Under the pieces are notes generated by a model. It was given only the letters and a program-made list of their open reading frames with translations, was not told the origin of the DNA and did no database searches. From positions 628,175 through 692,174 of the forward strand of contig NMRA01000176.1 of NCBI GenBank assembly GCA_002633005.1: a stretch of DNA of 64,000 bases. The letters run 5' to 3'. Shown in pieces: positions 37,101 through 45,344 of the stretch. The number at the start of each line of letters is the position of its first letter. Position 1 is the stretch's first letter. This stretch comes from Phoronis australis (Eukaryota; Phoronida; Phoronidae). The position numbers and the translations under genes were made by a program.

Positions 37101-40100
37101 TCCTTTTTCGTTTTTCTCAATGTTAAAGACGAAGTTGTTTTTACAATTGTTATTTTATCAATGCAAATTGACACACCACATTATGCTAACTTATCGATCA
37201 TGGTCCCAACCAATAACAATCAGTCAATAAGCTCGTCAATTATTTCTAATCTGAGGTGAGCTAATAATGAAGTTAAATAACTTCAAAAGTAAAAACGCTT
37301 AGATAACACGTGTCATGACCAATAAAACCTTTTTCTTACCTGAAATACATTTTCCATTTTGTGACCTTCCGGCAGCTTTGGCTTGAAGCGAAAAAAGTCA
37401 TAAATGTGCTCAATATCACGTGATTCTCCGCGTTCGTTGATCATGTGACCGCGCATGTGAGCCCGCACAGGGACGGATCCTAATGATGCTGAGTACCACC
37501 CTGTTCCAGCAGCTGGAATTCAAAAGGAAGTTAACGAAGACGAGCGCAAGTTCCCGAGCTACCTAAATTTTTGCAATAGTGTGCGATACATTACCGTATT
37601 TATTTTTCTTTATTTTTTCACGTTTAACAGCGACAGTATGTAACACGTTGAAAATTGAGCCGTGAATACAAACTGATTATGGTATTGTAAGTCTTACCAA
37701 CGATCACCATTACAACACTGCACGTTTAAAGATACACACCATGTCCACTTTCTGCCTAAGCATTAATTAAATCGAGAGTTTTCCAATTTCGCGTATCAAA
37801 ATGTACTTCAATTTTTTCCAGTCATTAAAGCATGCAATTGAAGTGAAGTGGTTGAACTTTAGAAGGGCAGGTCAAGGATTTCTCTCAAGCGTTTTGGGAT
37901 CATAAATGGTCTTCGCTGAAATATAATCTCATCATCGTGAGACCAATTTTATAGAAAAAAATGACTTACATTTGCTTTCGTTTTCAGGCCAGTTCACCTG
38001 ATGAAAAATCACATCTTAAATGTCATGCACTTTACCTGAGTAGTACCAGTGGACGTCGACCATGGATTTGCCGTCAGTCCATTTACTACACGTGTACCAA
38101 TGGTCGACCAGTATACCTCTGACGGTAGACGTGCCTAAGTAAGCGTAATTTTCTGTGGGGCCACCAAAGTCATAAACGTGTTTCACCGAGTATATGTGGT
38201 TCGTATTGTTACCAGCTGTGTAACTGAAGACCCGTATCAAGTCTGAGTCGCTCGTCTGGTTTAACATTTGAATGTCGCAGCTTTCTAAAATAAAGAAATA
38301 ATGTTCATTTTCTGATATTCCAAGTGTTCGTTTTTCATGGACATTGGAGTTGCATTTTTTCACATACTCAGAATCTTTAGAGTAGGTACCAGAAATTTTT
38401 TGTACAGTATACGAAGTCTCGTGTGAACAAAAAAGTTACACATATTTTTATCATTGTTGCCTGGCGTATTTTTACTGATTTCACCACTGATGAAATCCCT
38501 TTTTTAAACACAACACTATAATTTTAAAGGTGCTTGATGGCATTTTTAGTTAACGTAGTAGCATGGCGAGTTACAACAATAGCTATTCATTGCAAGTAGT
38601 TTATCCCGTTCAATCCGCCATCTTTTTGACCACATCACGTGACCTAATGTATATAAGTCCGAAAAGATTCCAGCCCCTGACCGTGACTCGAACCCAGGAC
38701 CTTCTGCTAACCATGCAGACGCTTTAGCCACTGAGCCATCGGGACCACTGGTCAGACACAGAAATCCAATCAGACGTAGTAGTGGGCATCTTGCCCATGA
38801 TCTCCATGATCTTCATTGCAAATAACAAAATGGTCGCGACGTGCAAAATGTAAATTGAGTGCAAACATACATGATTTTAAAATCGCAAATACCTGATCAT
38901 TACGCTACTCTCTGTATCAATATATTCTACAGAATGCTTATTGACTTAAAGTTGGACATGTGCATGTATACAAGCTGAAAAATAACCTCTTGACTTCATA
39001 TGAACTTACGTTGAACGGTCGTGCCGTCGTCACCTGGTATATCTATGAAAGTGAACATTTCGTTCGTGTTGTAGTTATAGATGATTTTGGCGGTCATCCC
39101 TTGCTGCGTCACCTCAAGTACCCCCCTGTTGCCGGGGTAGTCATAGAACTCCTTAATCTCCATACTGCTATTCAGATCCAGAAAATTGGCCTCGATGTCG
39201 ATAGAAAACTGTTGCGGTAGCGGAGGCATTTTTAGCCCTAAAAGCAAAAAGAATTCAAATATTTAACTATTACAGAAGAAACATGACTGAAAATGATCGA
39301 GTACCACAGTTAGTGTGTTCTTCATGATATTGTAATATTGACGCACTTTTACAAGAAGCTAACTCTGATGCATAAATAGGTGAGATGGAACTGCAGGTAG
39401 ATCACGAACTACATCTTCAAAATGGGTGAAAAGTGCGTGTACATGTACATGTACATGATGTCTTTAACATTAGGCGTTTAGGCTTAACCGATTGTAATAC
39501 TGCTGTGGACATTCTTATTCGCTGACCACGCCTTCTATCGGCGCGGAAGGCTGGTTTTGTCGCGGGTCAAGTTCTTCGATCAATGAATGGTTATTTGAAT
39601 GTTACTATGCCATTTTATTTCTTAGGTATCACCAAAAAAGTCACGGTTCTCCAATGAAATATGTACGTGTATGCACTTCGTACGCGGCAGAATCTTCAAT
39701 TTCTCAAAACCACTGAGGATTCATCAGCATAACGCCATTCTCGTCTCGTCGCCTCTGCTCTATCGACCCAAGAAATGTACCATGCTTTTTGTAGAGCACG
39801 TCATCAGAGTTATGCATTCAGACGCAGATTTCTCTTAATTTCTCCGATTTTCATGAAATTGTGCAATCCGTGCGTGGTTATTGCGGTTTGTTATGACACG
39901 GAATCTTAATTTGTGCCCAGGTCATTAGAACTAGCCCGGCAAGTCAATTCAAATATCCAGTTCGATGATACCTTTTTGACACCTCATTAAACCCCTGTAA
40001 ACTATGCAACTGTGTATTATCTAACACGTTACTCACCAGGCGTCACTGCAGGCGTGGTGAGGCACTTGAAATCGTCTGCTTGTACATGTGACGTCATTAC

Positions 40101-40133
40101 CGCCAGCAATACGACATAATTGGCGGGCCCCAT
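24983..40133 (-). CDS. LolA-like-domain type I membrane protein, gene span
   Basis: A complete minus-strand gene. Exons, 5' to 3': 40133-40037, 39237-39010, 38284-38036, (microexon 37997-37970), 37512-37340, 36967-36836, 36170-36050, 35313-35147, 34789-34682, 33492-33418, 32770-32629, 32292-32177, 29561-29379, 28826-28694 and 25116-24983. The product is about 690 aa. Layout: signal peptide; first module (PPLPQQFSIDIEANF, ending at the VPPRTYC segment); further modules with paired cysteines and WEWYF and SPIRIYDLQ motifs; a possible SEA-like segment (IYVTFTLLD...); a threonine-rich stalk; one transmembrane helix; and a 17-residue basic tail. Invertebrate proteins with this layout are annotated, as I recall, as LolA-like domain proteins of unknown function. 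A cell-surface or secretory location is inferred from signal peptide plus helix. The phase problem at the microexon is described separately. Confidence 0.82.
25117..28693 (-). other. Intron 13 of the LolA-like gene
   Basis: A 3.6-kb intron. It contains a tRNA-like repeat at 28088-28180 and otherwise nothing recognisable; short ORFs inside are not supported. Confidence 0.7.
28088..28180 (-). repeat. tRNA-like SINE fragment
   Basis: The minus strand contains a B-box-like GGTTCGAGTTCC at 28118-28130 and an A-box-like block near 28158-28170 (CCTAGGGTCATAAGTG). Spacing and orientation resemble a tRNA-derived SINE head. It does not fold as a clean functional tRNA by inspection. Confidence 0.45.
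28694..28826 (-). CDS. LolA-like gene exon 13 (stalk)
   Basis: Acceptor ACAGCCGCAG, donor GGCG|GTAAAT. Encodes LITAKPISLVEVVRVKVPCP and a threonine-rich stretch (VSTTIGPQTTDGTNG), a plausible O-glycosylated juxtamembrane stalk. Ends in phase 1. Confidence 0.82.
29379..29561 (-). CDS. LolA-like gene exon 12 (possible SEA-like segment)
   Basis: Acceptor CTTCCTTTGCAG, donor GAAGAG|GTGAAG. Encodes VEYKLNTEDIYVTFTLLDAA, an EPSVQEAAKTVNETI helix and NSGKFTIAIASNPEE. The alternating strand-helix-strand pattern before the membrane resembles a SEA-like fold; this is inference. Phase 0 both ends. Confidence 0.82.
29562..32176 (-). other. Intron 11 of the LolA-like gene
   Basis: A 2.6-kb AT-rich intron. 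A plus-strand ORF at 30670-30990 has no recognisable domain and no splice partner. Nothing else supported. Confidence 0.65.
32177..32292 (-). CDS. LolA-like gene exon 11
   Basis: Acceptor AATGTTTTCCAG, donor TTGCAG|GTATGC. Encodes MDNNGVPITVDIKTLRFAIL and SVAISPIRIYDLQ, closing the last LolA-like module. Ends in phase 0. Confidence 0.86.
32629..32770 (-). CDS. LolA-like gene exon 10
   Basis: Acceptor TTATTTCCAG, donor CCAG|GTATCA. Encodes KFNRVINFVDWDSEDEPNIF, YDFSDIQHCY and LRHLQFLLP. The FDxSxCY pattern is conserved. Ends in phase 1. Confidence 0.87.
33418..33492 (-). CDS. LolA-like gene exon 9
   Basis: A 25-codon exon between ATTTCAG and CCT|GTAAGT. Encodes SDYVQLQSTIPFQVVITQLN plus RFAGP. 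Both ends are phase 0, so it could be skipped without frameshift. Confidence 0.82.
34682..34789 (-). CDS. LolA-like gene exon 8
   Basis: Acceptor ATATTTTACAG, donor CTAACC|GTATGT. Encodes RDCRMAKCDVFVMIRDDWPF and TVWEWYFLT. The CDVF...WP...WEWYF signature is typical of the family. Confidence 0.87.
35147..35313 (-). CDS. LolA-like gene exon 7
   Basis: Acceptor TGCGTTTCAG, donor GGAACG|GTAAGG. Encodes VQYQIDSSTFECKIAPI, then a linker and ISSVVELLKLNQTTYTYVG. The single cysteine likely pairs within the module. Ends in phase 0. Confidence 0.87.
36050..36170 (-). CDS. LolA-like gene exon 6
   Basis: Acceptor CCTTTTTGCAG, donor CACAG|GTAAAT. Encodes IKYDQVYSLARYETTFADLD and KYGAMVMIHDFNT, a second repeat of the strand and IHDFNTG motif. 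Ends in phase 1. Confidence 0.87.
36836..36967 (-). CDS. LolA-like gene exon 5
   Basis: Acceptor TTAAACTTAAG, donor CAAAC|GTAAGT. Encodes VPPRTYCQGQ, the cysteine closing the first module, then YFPLYFSASVEIINPVSHII, which opens the second. Phase 0 at both ends. Confidence 0.87.
37340..37512 (-). CDS. LolA-like gene exon 4
   Basis: Acceptor GAATTCCAG, donor TTTCAG|GTAAGA. Encodes GTGWYSASLGSVPVRAHMRG, IEHIYDFFRFKPKLPEGH and MENVFQ. The hIYDFFxFKP segment is conserved in the family. Ends in phase 0. Confidence 0.85.
37970..37997 (-). CDS. LolA-like gene microexon (28 nt, frame one base off)
   Basis: TTTTTCATCAG precedes and GTAAGT follows a 28-base segment that reads VNWPENESK. That is what the family is expected to show after the YYS of exon 3. 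With canonical splice sites the incoming phase reads into a TGA. Removing one G at the junction restores agreement. Either a one-base sequence error or polymorphism is present, or the microexon is skipped: exon 3 to exon 4 is in frame without it. Confidence 0.45.
38036..38284 (-). CDS. LolA-like gene exon 3
   Basis: Acceptor TTTATTTTAG, donor CAG|GTAAAG. Encodes SCDIQMLNQTSDSDLIRVF, YLGTSTVRGILVDHWYTC, KWTDGKSMVDVHWYYS. The TVRGIxVDHW-C pattern is the most diagnostic segment of the family. Two cysteines are likely disulfide partners. Confidence 0.88.
38629..38765 (-). repeat. tRNA-derived SINE, copy 1 (intron 2 of the LolA-like gene)
   Basis: On the minus strand: A box TGGCTCAGTGGCTAAAG (38728-38738 core), anticodon-arm-like GCGTCTGCATGGTTAGCAG, and B box GGTTCGAGTCA (38684-38694). 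A tRNA-unrelated part follows with GTCACGTGATGTGGTCA and AAGATGGCGG. A diverged copy is at 55005-55125. Confidence 0.75.
39010..39237 (-). CDS. LolA-like gene exon 2
   Basis: Acceptor GCTTTTAG, donor CAAC|GTAAGT. Encodes LKMPPLPQQFSIDIEANFLD, EIKEFYDYPGNRGVLEV and a YNYNTNEMFTF segment. This is the conserved opening strand pattern of the first LolA-like module. Confidence 0.88.
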
Positions 40134-40248
40134 AGCGCACGAATGAGATGATCTGGTAATTATAAAACAGTTACACCAGGATGGAGCTTTTCATGTATGC
40201 CACGTTTAATGACTCGTGATACTCCACTTGGTTATTTCTACAACTTAA
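40015..40248. repeat. Duplicated first-exon block, copy 1
   Basis: 234 bases covering exon 1 of the LolA-like gene, its donor and about 115 bases upstream are repeated at 41081-41314 with three substitutions and no indels. Flanks differ on both sides of the two copies. Confidence 0.9.
40037..40133 (-). CDS. LolA-like gene exon 1 (signal peptide)
   Basis: ATG opens MGPANYVVLLAVMTSHVQA, a hydrophobic leader with a plausible cleavage after VQA. It continues DDFKCLTTPAVTP and ends in phase 1 at donor G|GTGAGT. A second copy of this exon lies at 41103-41199. Confidence 0.85.
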
Positions 40249-40513
40249 AGGCGAAGGCAACCTTTTTCCATGTCATTTTGAGCTAAAATAAGGTTGGTTG
40301 ATTATCCTAGACATATTTTCCACTTAATTGCAGCTTTTCGTAATTTTATTAATTACTCGTCCGCTACTCCGGAAGTGACGTTTTAGGAGGCAAGCATTTC
40401 GCGCCAATTTCTTTTCATATAGTCTGACTGTGAGAGCTGCCGAGTCAGTCATTGTTCTACCTCGGTTGTGTTAAGTTCCGTCGTCGTTTGATTTCATTTA
40501 CTAATCAGTCAAC
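40134..40513. promoter_or_regulatory. Short divergent intergenic region
   Basis: 380 bases separate the LolA-like start codon (-) from the THAP ORF start (+), so the two would share a bidirectional promoter if this order is real. I see no certain TATA box. Because 40015-40248 is duplicated at 41081-41314, the order may be an assembly product. Confidence 0.4.
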
Positions 40514-40842
40514 ATGCCACACTGTTGCTGCGTACCAGGATGTACTAATTATCGGCTCACGCGCGCTTTGGGAGTACCTTTGCATCGCTTTCCGATGGAT
40601 GACGCACTTCGCCGTACTTGGCTTGTTCGAGTGAAGAACGCAGCGTTACCCGTTCACGCAACGTACAAAGCAGTGGAGAATTACCGTGTGTGTGCCAAGC
40701 ACTTTCTGCCGTCCGATTACGAAAGAGATTTGTACGCTGAACTGATGAAGGTCCCTGCGAAACAACGTCTGAAGAAGGATGCCATTCCGTCTGTGTTGAA
40801 CTCCCGGCAGTGCCCCGTCGCCACCCCCGAGAAGTGCGTTTT
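40514..40842 (+). CDS. THAP-domain protein, N-terminal part (partial)
   Basis: The ATG starts MPHCCCVPGCTNY, and the domain continues with LHRFPMDDALRRTWLVRV and YRVCAKHFLPSDYE. This is the C2CH zinc-coordinating pattern (C-x4-C ... C-x2-HF) plus the conserved P and W of THAP domains, a sequence-specific DNA-binding fold used by cellular regulators and P-element-type transposases. The frame is open to the single N at 40843, after which about 20 more codons read in frame to a TAA with no recognisable domain. Either a cellular THAP gene head-to-head with the LolA-like gene or part of a P-type transposon; no terminal repeats were found to decide. Confidence 0.8.
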
Positions 40843-41080
40843 NACATGCCTGGGAAGAAGCATCTTTTGGAAGGGTAAACATGTCACGTTCAAAGCATCC
40901 CAGTGCCAGTAATATGCAGTCTTTGAGGACCAAAGTGGTGTCATTTTATAGCTAAAGAGTTAATCTTTCAAAAATAATGCTTGGATTCCAGATAACTTGA
41001 ACATTTACGTTTGAAATCACGTTTGAAATCACGTTAAAATGCGCTAAAACAGTTGTCCCTTCCTGGTTATCTCTTCCTGG

Positions 41081-41314
41081 TATTATCTAACACGTTACTC
41101 ACCAGGCGTCACTGCAGGCGTGGTGAGGCACTTGAAATCGTCTGCGTGTACATGTGACGTCATTACCGCCAGCAATACGACATAATTGGCGGGCCCCATA
41201 GCGCACGAATGAGATGATCTGGTAATTATAAAACAGTTACACCAGGATGGAGCTTTTCATGTATGCCACGTTTAATGACTCGTGTTACTCCACTCGGTTA
41301 TTTCTACAACTTAA
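41081..41314. repeat. Duplicated first-exon block, copy 2
   Basis: Contains an intact second signal-peptide exon on the minus strand (41103-41199), same ATG, same phase-1 GTGAGT donor, and one amino-acid change (Gln to His at VQA/VHA). Could be an alternative first exon, a pseudo-exon or an unmerged allele. Confidence 0.88.
41103..41199 (-). CDS. Alternative or duplicated exon 1 of the LolA-like gene
   Basis: Encodes MGPANYVVLLAVMTSHVHA then DDFKCLTTPAVTP, with the same splice donor and phase as 40037-40133. It would splice correctly to exon 2 at 39237. If genuine, the gene has two promoters flanking the THAP ORF. Confidence 0.5.
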
Positions 41315-41650
41315 GGTACGCGTTCAAAACCACTGGAATGTGAAACATCAACAATCGAATTAATTCAAAGTCACACAGGCGCTTTTGTTATAAAAAGAAC
41401 CCCTTCTGGCGGTTATTAACTAATACAAGGTCGCTTAAATCAAAGAAACAATGCCCTGTAGCCATCATAAGACTTGTAGAATTTCACTTGGATGAGGTTA
41501 CGTAACTACTGTTTAAGTCTGGCTATAAAAACTTCAAGCGAGTTAGGGTTAACAGATAGGTAAAAATAGGAAATCTAAACACTTCTGCGGACCCGGCCAA
41601 AAGAAATACAGAAACACCGTCGTCATGCCGCTCTAAAACTCACGCGAACA

Positions 41651-41924
41651 CATGCGCGCACCCAGGGGGTGGGGTGGGCGGGGCCCAGGTTGCTCGAACG
41701 AGCCACCCCCATTTGGCGAAGTGGGCAAAAAGGTCCGCCTCTGAGAAACAAAAATTCCGAGAAAATGAGACAAAAGTCCACTAAACAAGTGAAAACGCGC
41801 ACTTCACAGTGGTGCCCACGTTTCCTTTTTCTTTTTTTTTTAGTCCGCCCGCCTTTTTGTTACCAAAAGGTCCACAGCGTCAAGAATTCGAGCCTCCCCA
41901 TATTGAAGGCTGTGTGCACGCATG
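41651..41924 (-). mobile_element. CATGCG-type MITE, copy A
   Basis: Ends are CATGCGCGCACCCAG and CTGTGTGCACGCATG (inverted). The interior holds AAAAAGGTCCGCC, GAGAAAATGAGACAAAAGTC, TTACCAAAAGGTCCACA and ATTCGAGCC blocks shared with copies B and C, here in the opposite orientation. ORFs overlapping it are spurious. Confidence 0.8.
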
Positions 41925-43152
41925 GAATATTACCCTCTGTGGCTTCGCAAAAGATTCTTATGTGCCTCAACAATGCTTTTATCTTTCACGGGGAAGCAAA
42001 CGACACGGCCCGCAGTTGTGTGGGAAATCGCTTTAACATAGTATAGTCAAATACACGTGGCCTACGTAGGCTTTGCAAATTTGAAGTTGTCCGACTACGG
42101 AAAGCCAAAGTGGAAAAAATCACAGGTCACATATTGTTGGTAGTTTGACCTCAGGTTGTGGTGTCGCGTTTAGTGTGGTAAGAAGCAATAGCTGTTCATA
42201 GCATTGCTGAGTGGCCCGCTTTCAGCTAGTGCCACTGCTGACCGGCCTTGTCTGTCAGTCAGTACATAAAAGAAGACTTTTTCAGTGCTTCCAGGTGACA
42301 ACACACGGGCTGGGCAGGAGCCCAAGCTGAACTATACGGATCAGACTCGTCTTTTGAAGGAACTCAGATGCTGAAACTCGGAAGCATTTTCAGAACTTGA
42401 ACAGTAGACATTTTCACTCTTGAATGGGATATATATGGTGAGAGAAAACAGGTCATGTTGCGGACTTTGTTCTGGGGAATCACTTTACCAATTTGCGGGG
42501 TTGCGTGACAGTGGCGGATCTACGTTTTCAGTAAGGGGGTGTTTAGGATTCCCGCAAAGTTCGAATCCGAGGCGCGTGGCGCCGAGCGGGGGGAGGTTGA
42601 GAGGGGGGTTTCCCTCCACCCGTTTAAAACATTTTTTTTGTTTTTGTAGCCAAACAGTGACATTTCCATGCCTCCTGGTAAGTTTCTGGCACTTAACATG
42701 TCTCTGGAGTTTTTCTTAAAATAATTTAAACCCTTGTCGATTTCATCACATGAACTTGGCTCATAACTTTCGTGAAACCATATTTGTGCATGTTTGGGTA
42801 TGAGTCACGCCACCAGCAAAAATTTTATTGGAACATCTGCTTACGCACACCTATTTGAGCATACGAAAAGTCGTATGCGAAAAAGTATGGTGTGTATACA
42901 GGGGTTTAGGCAACTACCAAATATTCAAGAGCATAAGGAGCACCGACGGGGCGTAAAAACTTGAATATCATATGATCGCGTAATAGCAGCCTCAAGTTGT
43001 TTAAGAACGAAGACCAGAATCCGGAAATAAACATGTGTTCTGTCTCGTTATGAGAAAAACCGGAGAGTGATGGTGCTCTCAGCTCATAGTCTACTATTAA
43101 AAGCGACAACAAACAATTTTACTACTTAAAAGTATCAGTTTATTAAATTAAA

Positions 43153-43727
43153 TCACGTTGACAACAATTGAAAAACGTCAAATATATCAGGAAGCAAATC
43201 ATCTGAAAACAGTTTCACGAGACCAAAACGTTCTGTACACCTTGGTGAAAAGAAAATACAGGACCAGTTCGCAGGGGGACCACATGTACATGTATACTGA
43301 GAGTACACAAAAAGGCTGACCTGGTCCGTCACGATACCAAAAGTACAACTGTGCTTATTATCCCTATGAAAATAGTCGATCTGCCGCGGGACCAAACACT
43401 ACTGGCTGAGATAAATAGTTTTAAAAAACATCACAATACTCTACACAAATCAAGCTGGCCTGGTCCGTCGCGAGACCTAGCTAAAGTGTACTATGCAAAA
43501 AATTCTGAATTGAAAACTTCTCTCTTGACACTTTTAATCCCCAGTGGTGGCTCATGCGTGTATTTTACACATCTGGTGGTTAACTGCTGCGAGAGGTTGT
43601 CTAGGAAGGGTTTTCGCACCGTTCTGTAGTACTTACTGGAAGAAACAAGTATTGAGAACAAATTTAACAACGCACTACGTGAAATAGATTTTGGAAATGA
43701 AGCAGATAGAGCCAAGTGGAAATACAA
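43153..43727 (-). pseudogene. hAT transposase remnant
   Basis: The minus strand reads YYRTVRKPFLDNLSQQLTTR in one frame (43491-43727). This resembles the YYR...PFLDxLxxQLxxRF segment of KIAA1586/THAP12-like hAT transposases. A second frame (43153-43395) reads GLVKLFSDDLLPDIFDVFQL, in the position of the pre-dimerisation region. Stops and frame changes separate them. Confidence 0.5.
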
Positions 43728-44800
43728 ACCAGAATCAGTTTCTGGGAAAATTTGGCATGTCTAAAAGTAATTTCTATTTTGTTTTCATTGTACACAAGCA
43801 TAAAAACCGACATTATATACAAACTGTAAAGAATTATAACTTGTTACCTGAGTGTTTCTTCAGGAACGTTAGTCCTATCCTTCTGTTGTCTAGACTGCCG
43901 AGGAATCTGTATATCGGATGCAATGGTTTGCTCGTCTTGGAACCATTCTATCCAGACATCCTCGATGTTTGCTCCCAACGCTTGCACTTCGTCAACTGCT
44001 GTGTCAGTGAGCTTGTAAACCTCTACAATTTCAGCATCTCGTGTCGCAGCTCAGTTGGCACTAAGCGCCCTGAGGTTGGGAAATCCAATCAAAAGACTTA
44101 CATGCGAAACTAAATTTGATCCGTTCATCATGGACTACTTCGAACCTTGACGATGTATCCCAGGACCAATTTGCATCTCTTGCAATTTTCGGAATAAACG
44201 TCCCAATGTCTGAACGCTTGAAACCCGGACTACTAACATCAAATAAATGCCCATGGGCATGGACGTTTCATCGGGTGGGCCTTTCTGCGGAAATTCCCAG
44301 TATAGAAGACGGCCGTGGTGCTTATTGCAGGTAGAAAGACAGCAGGTGTTGAGGTCGAAACTAGGGATCCTTTGGAAGAGAAAGCCGGTACAGCCTCCGC
44401 AATTTCCGGTACTGTACACTGTTTGCGAATGCGGTCACTTTGTCAATGTGAGTCACCCCCTTGGTCATTCCTTGTATAGACATAACTTGTTAAAGTGCAT
44501 CTTCAAACGGACTCGCGACCAGACCACGGCGCCCGCCACAATAGCAATTCTTCGGAAAACGATTTTTTTTTTCAAAAATATTACATGTACATGTACACTG
44601 TATGATATTGCGCAAGGCAAATTTACTATATATACACCAGCTAAATTCGAGTTACAAACGTGTGGAGTGTAATAGCATAACACGGCATGACAGATGAGGT
44701 AAAAACGTTGCACGTCAATTCGCCTGAATATCAGAGTTGCGGCACTACAGTATATCCCTTAATGAAATCAAAACATATGTTAGAGTAAGGAAGCTCATTA

Positions 44801-45067
44801 CATGACGCGCACCCAGCCTTCAATACGGGGGGGCTCGAATTCCTGACTTTGTGGACCTTTTGGTAACAAAAATGTGAGGCGGACTAAAAAAGAAAAAAAA
44901 AACGGGAGCACCACTGTGGATTGCGCGTTTGCGCATGTTTAATGGACTTATGCCTCATTTTCTCGGACTGTTTGACTCTCAGGGGCGGACCTTTTTTGCC
45001 ACTTCGCCAAAAGGGGGAGGGGGGCTCGTTCGAGCCTCCAGAGCCCGCCCCCCTGGGTACGCGCATG
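44801..45067 (+). mobile_element. CATGCG-type MITE, copy B (nested in the hAT element)
   Basis: Ends are CATGACGCGCACCCAG and CTGGGTACGCGCATG, flanked on both sides by ATTA. The internal blocks GGACCTTTTGGTAACAAAAA and CATTTTCTCGGACTGTTTGA match copies A and C. Confidence 0.8.
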
Positions 45068-45344
45068 ATTAACCTAAAGAAATCAGCTATAGAGCTGCTC
45101 TTTCAGCGGTGGATCCCGAATGCTTGGCTACTTCAGAAGTGTCGACGGAAGCGCGCGCACAATTGATCTCGCGTTTTGCCGATTAGCCTCGAAATGCTTT
45201 GAGTTGGTTTATTTGGGGTTTACACACGCTAGAGATGCCGTTTTTGTTTTGTTGGAGACGTTTTTTTTTATTTTTGGGTCCTGGCCCAAGGGGGGGTTAA
45301 ACCCCTGAACCCCCCGTAGATCCGCCAATGCGTGACCTAACGCG

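Larger units (their letters stand above)
42510..45328. mobile_element. hAT-type DNA transposon, 2.8 kb, with 8-bp target duplication
   Basis: The direct repeat TGCGTGAC lies at 42502-42509 and 45329-45336. Just inside, GTGGCGGATCTACG faces CGTAGATCCGCCAA, giving a 13-bp inverted repeat TGGCGGATCTACG. An 8-bp duplication and a CAGTGGCGG-type end are typical of hAT elements. Degraded transposase-like coding remains on the minus strand (43153-43727), and a CATGCG MITE is nested at 44801-45067. No intact transposase ORF. Confidence 0.82.

Noticed and set aside
38629-38765. Functional tRNA gene
   Set aside because: A and B boxes are present, but the arms do not pair cleanly and the sequence continues into a non-tRNA body shared with 55005-55125, so it is a SINE.
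41669-42046. 125-codon ORF in MITE copy A, and similar ORFs in copies B and C
   Set aside because: They lie inside non-coding MITE copies. The same sequence is open on both strands and not conserved as protein between copies.
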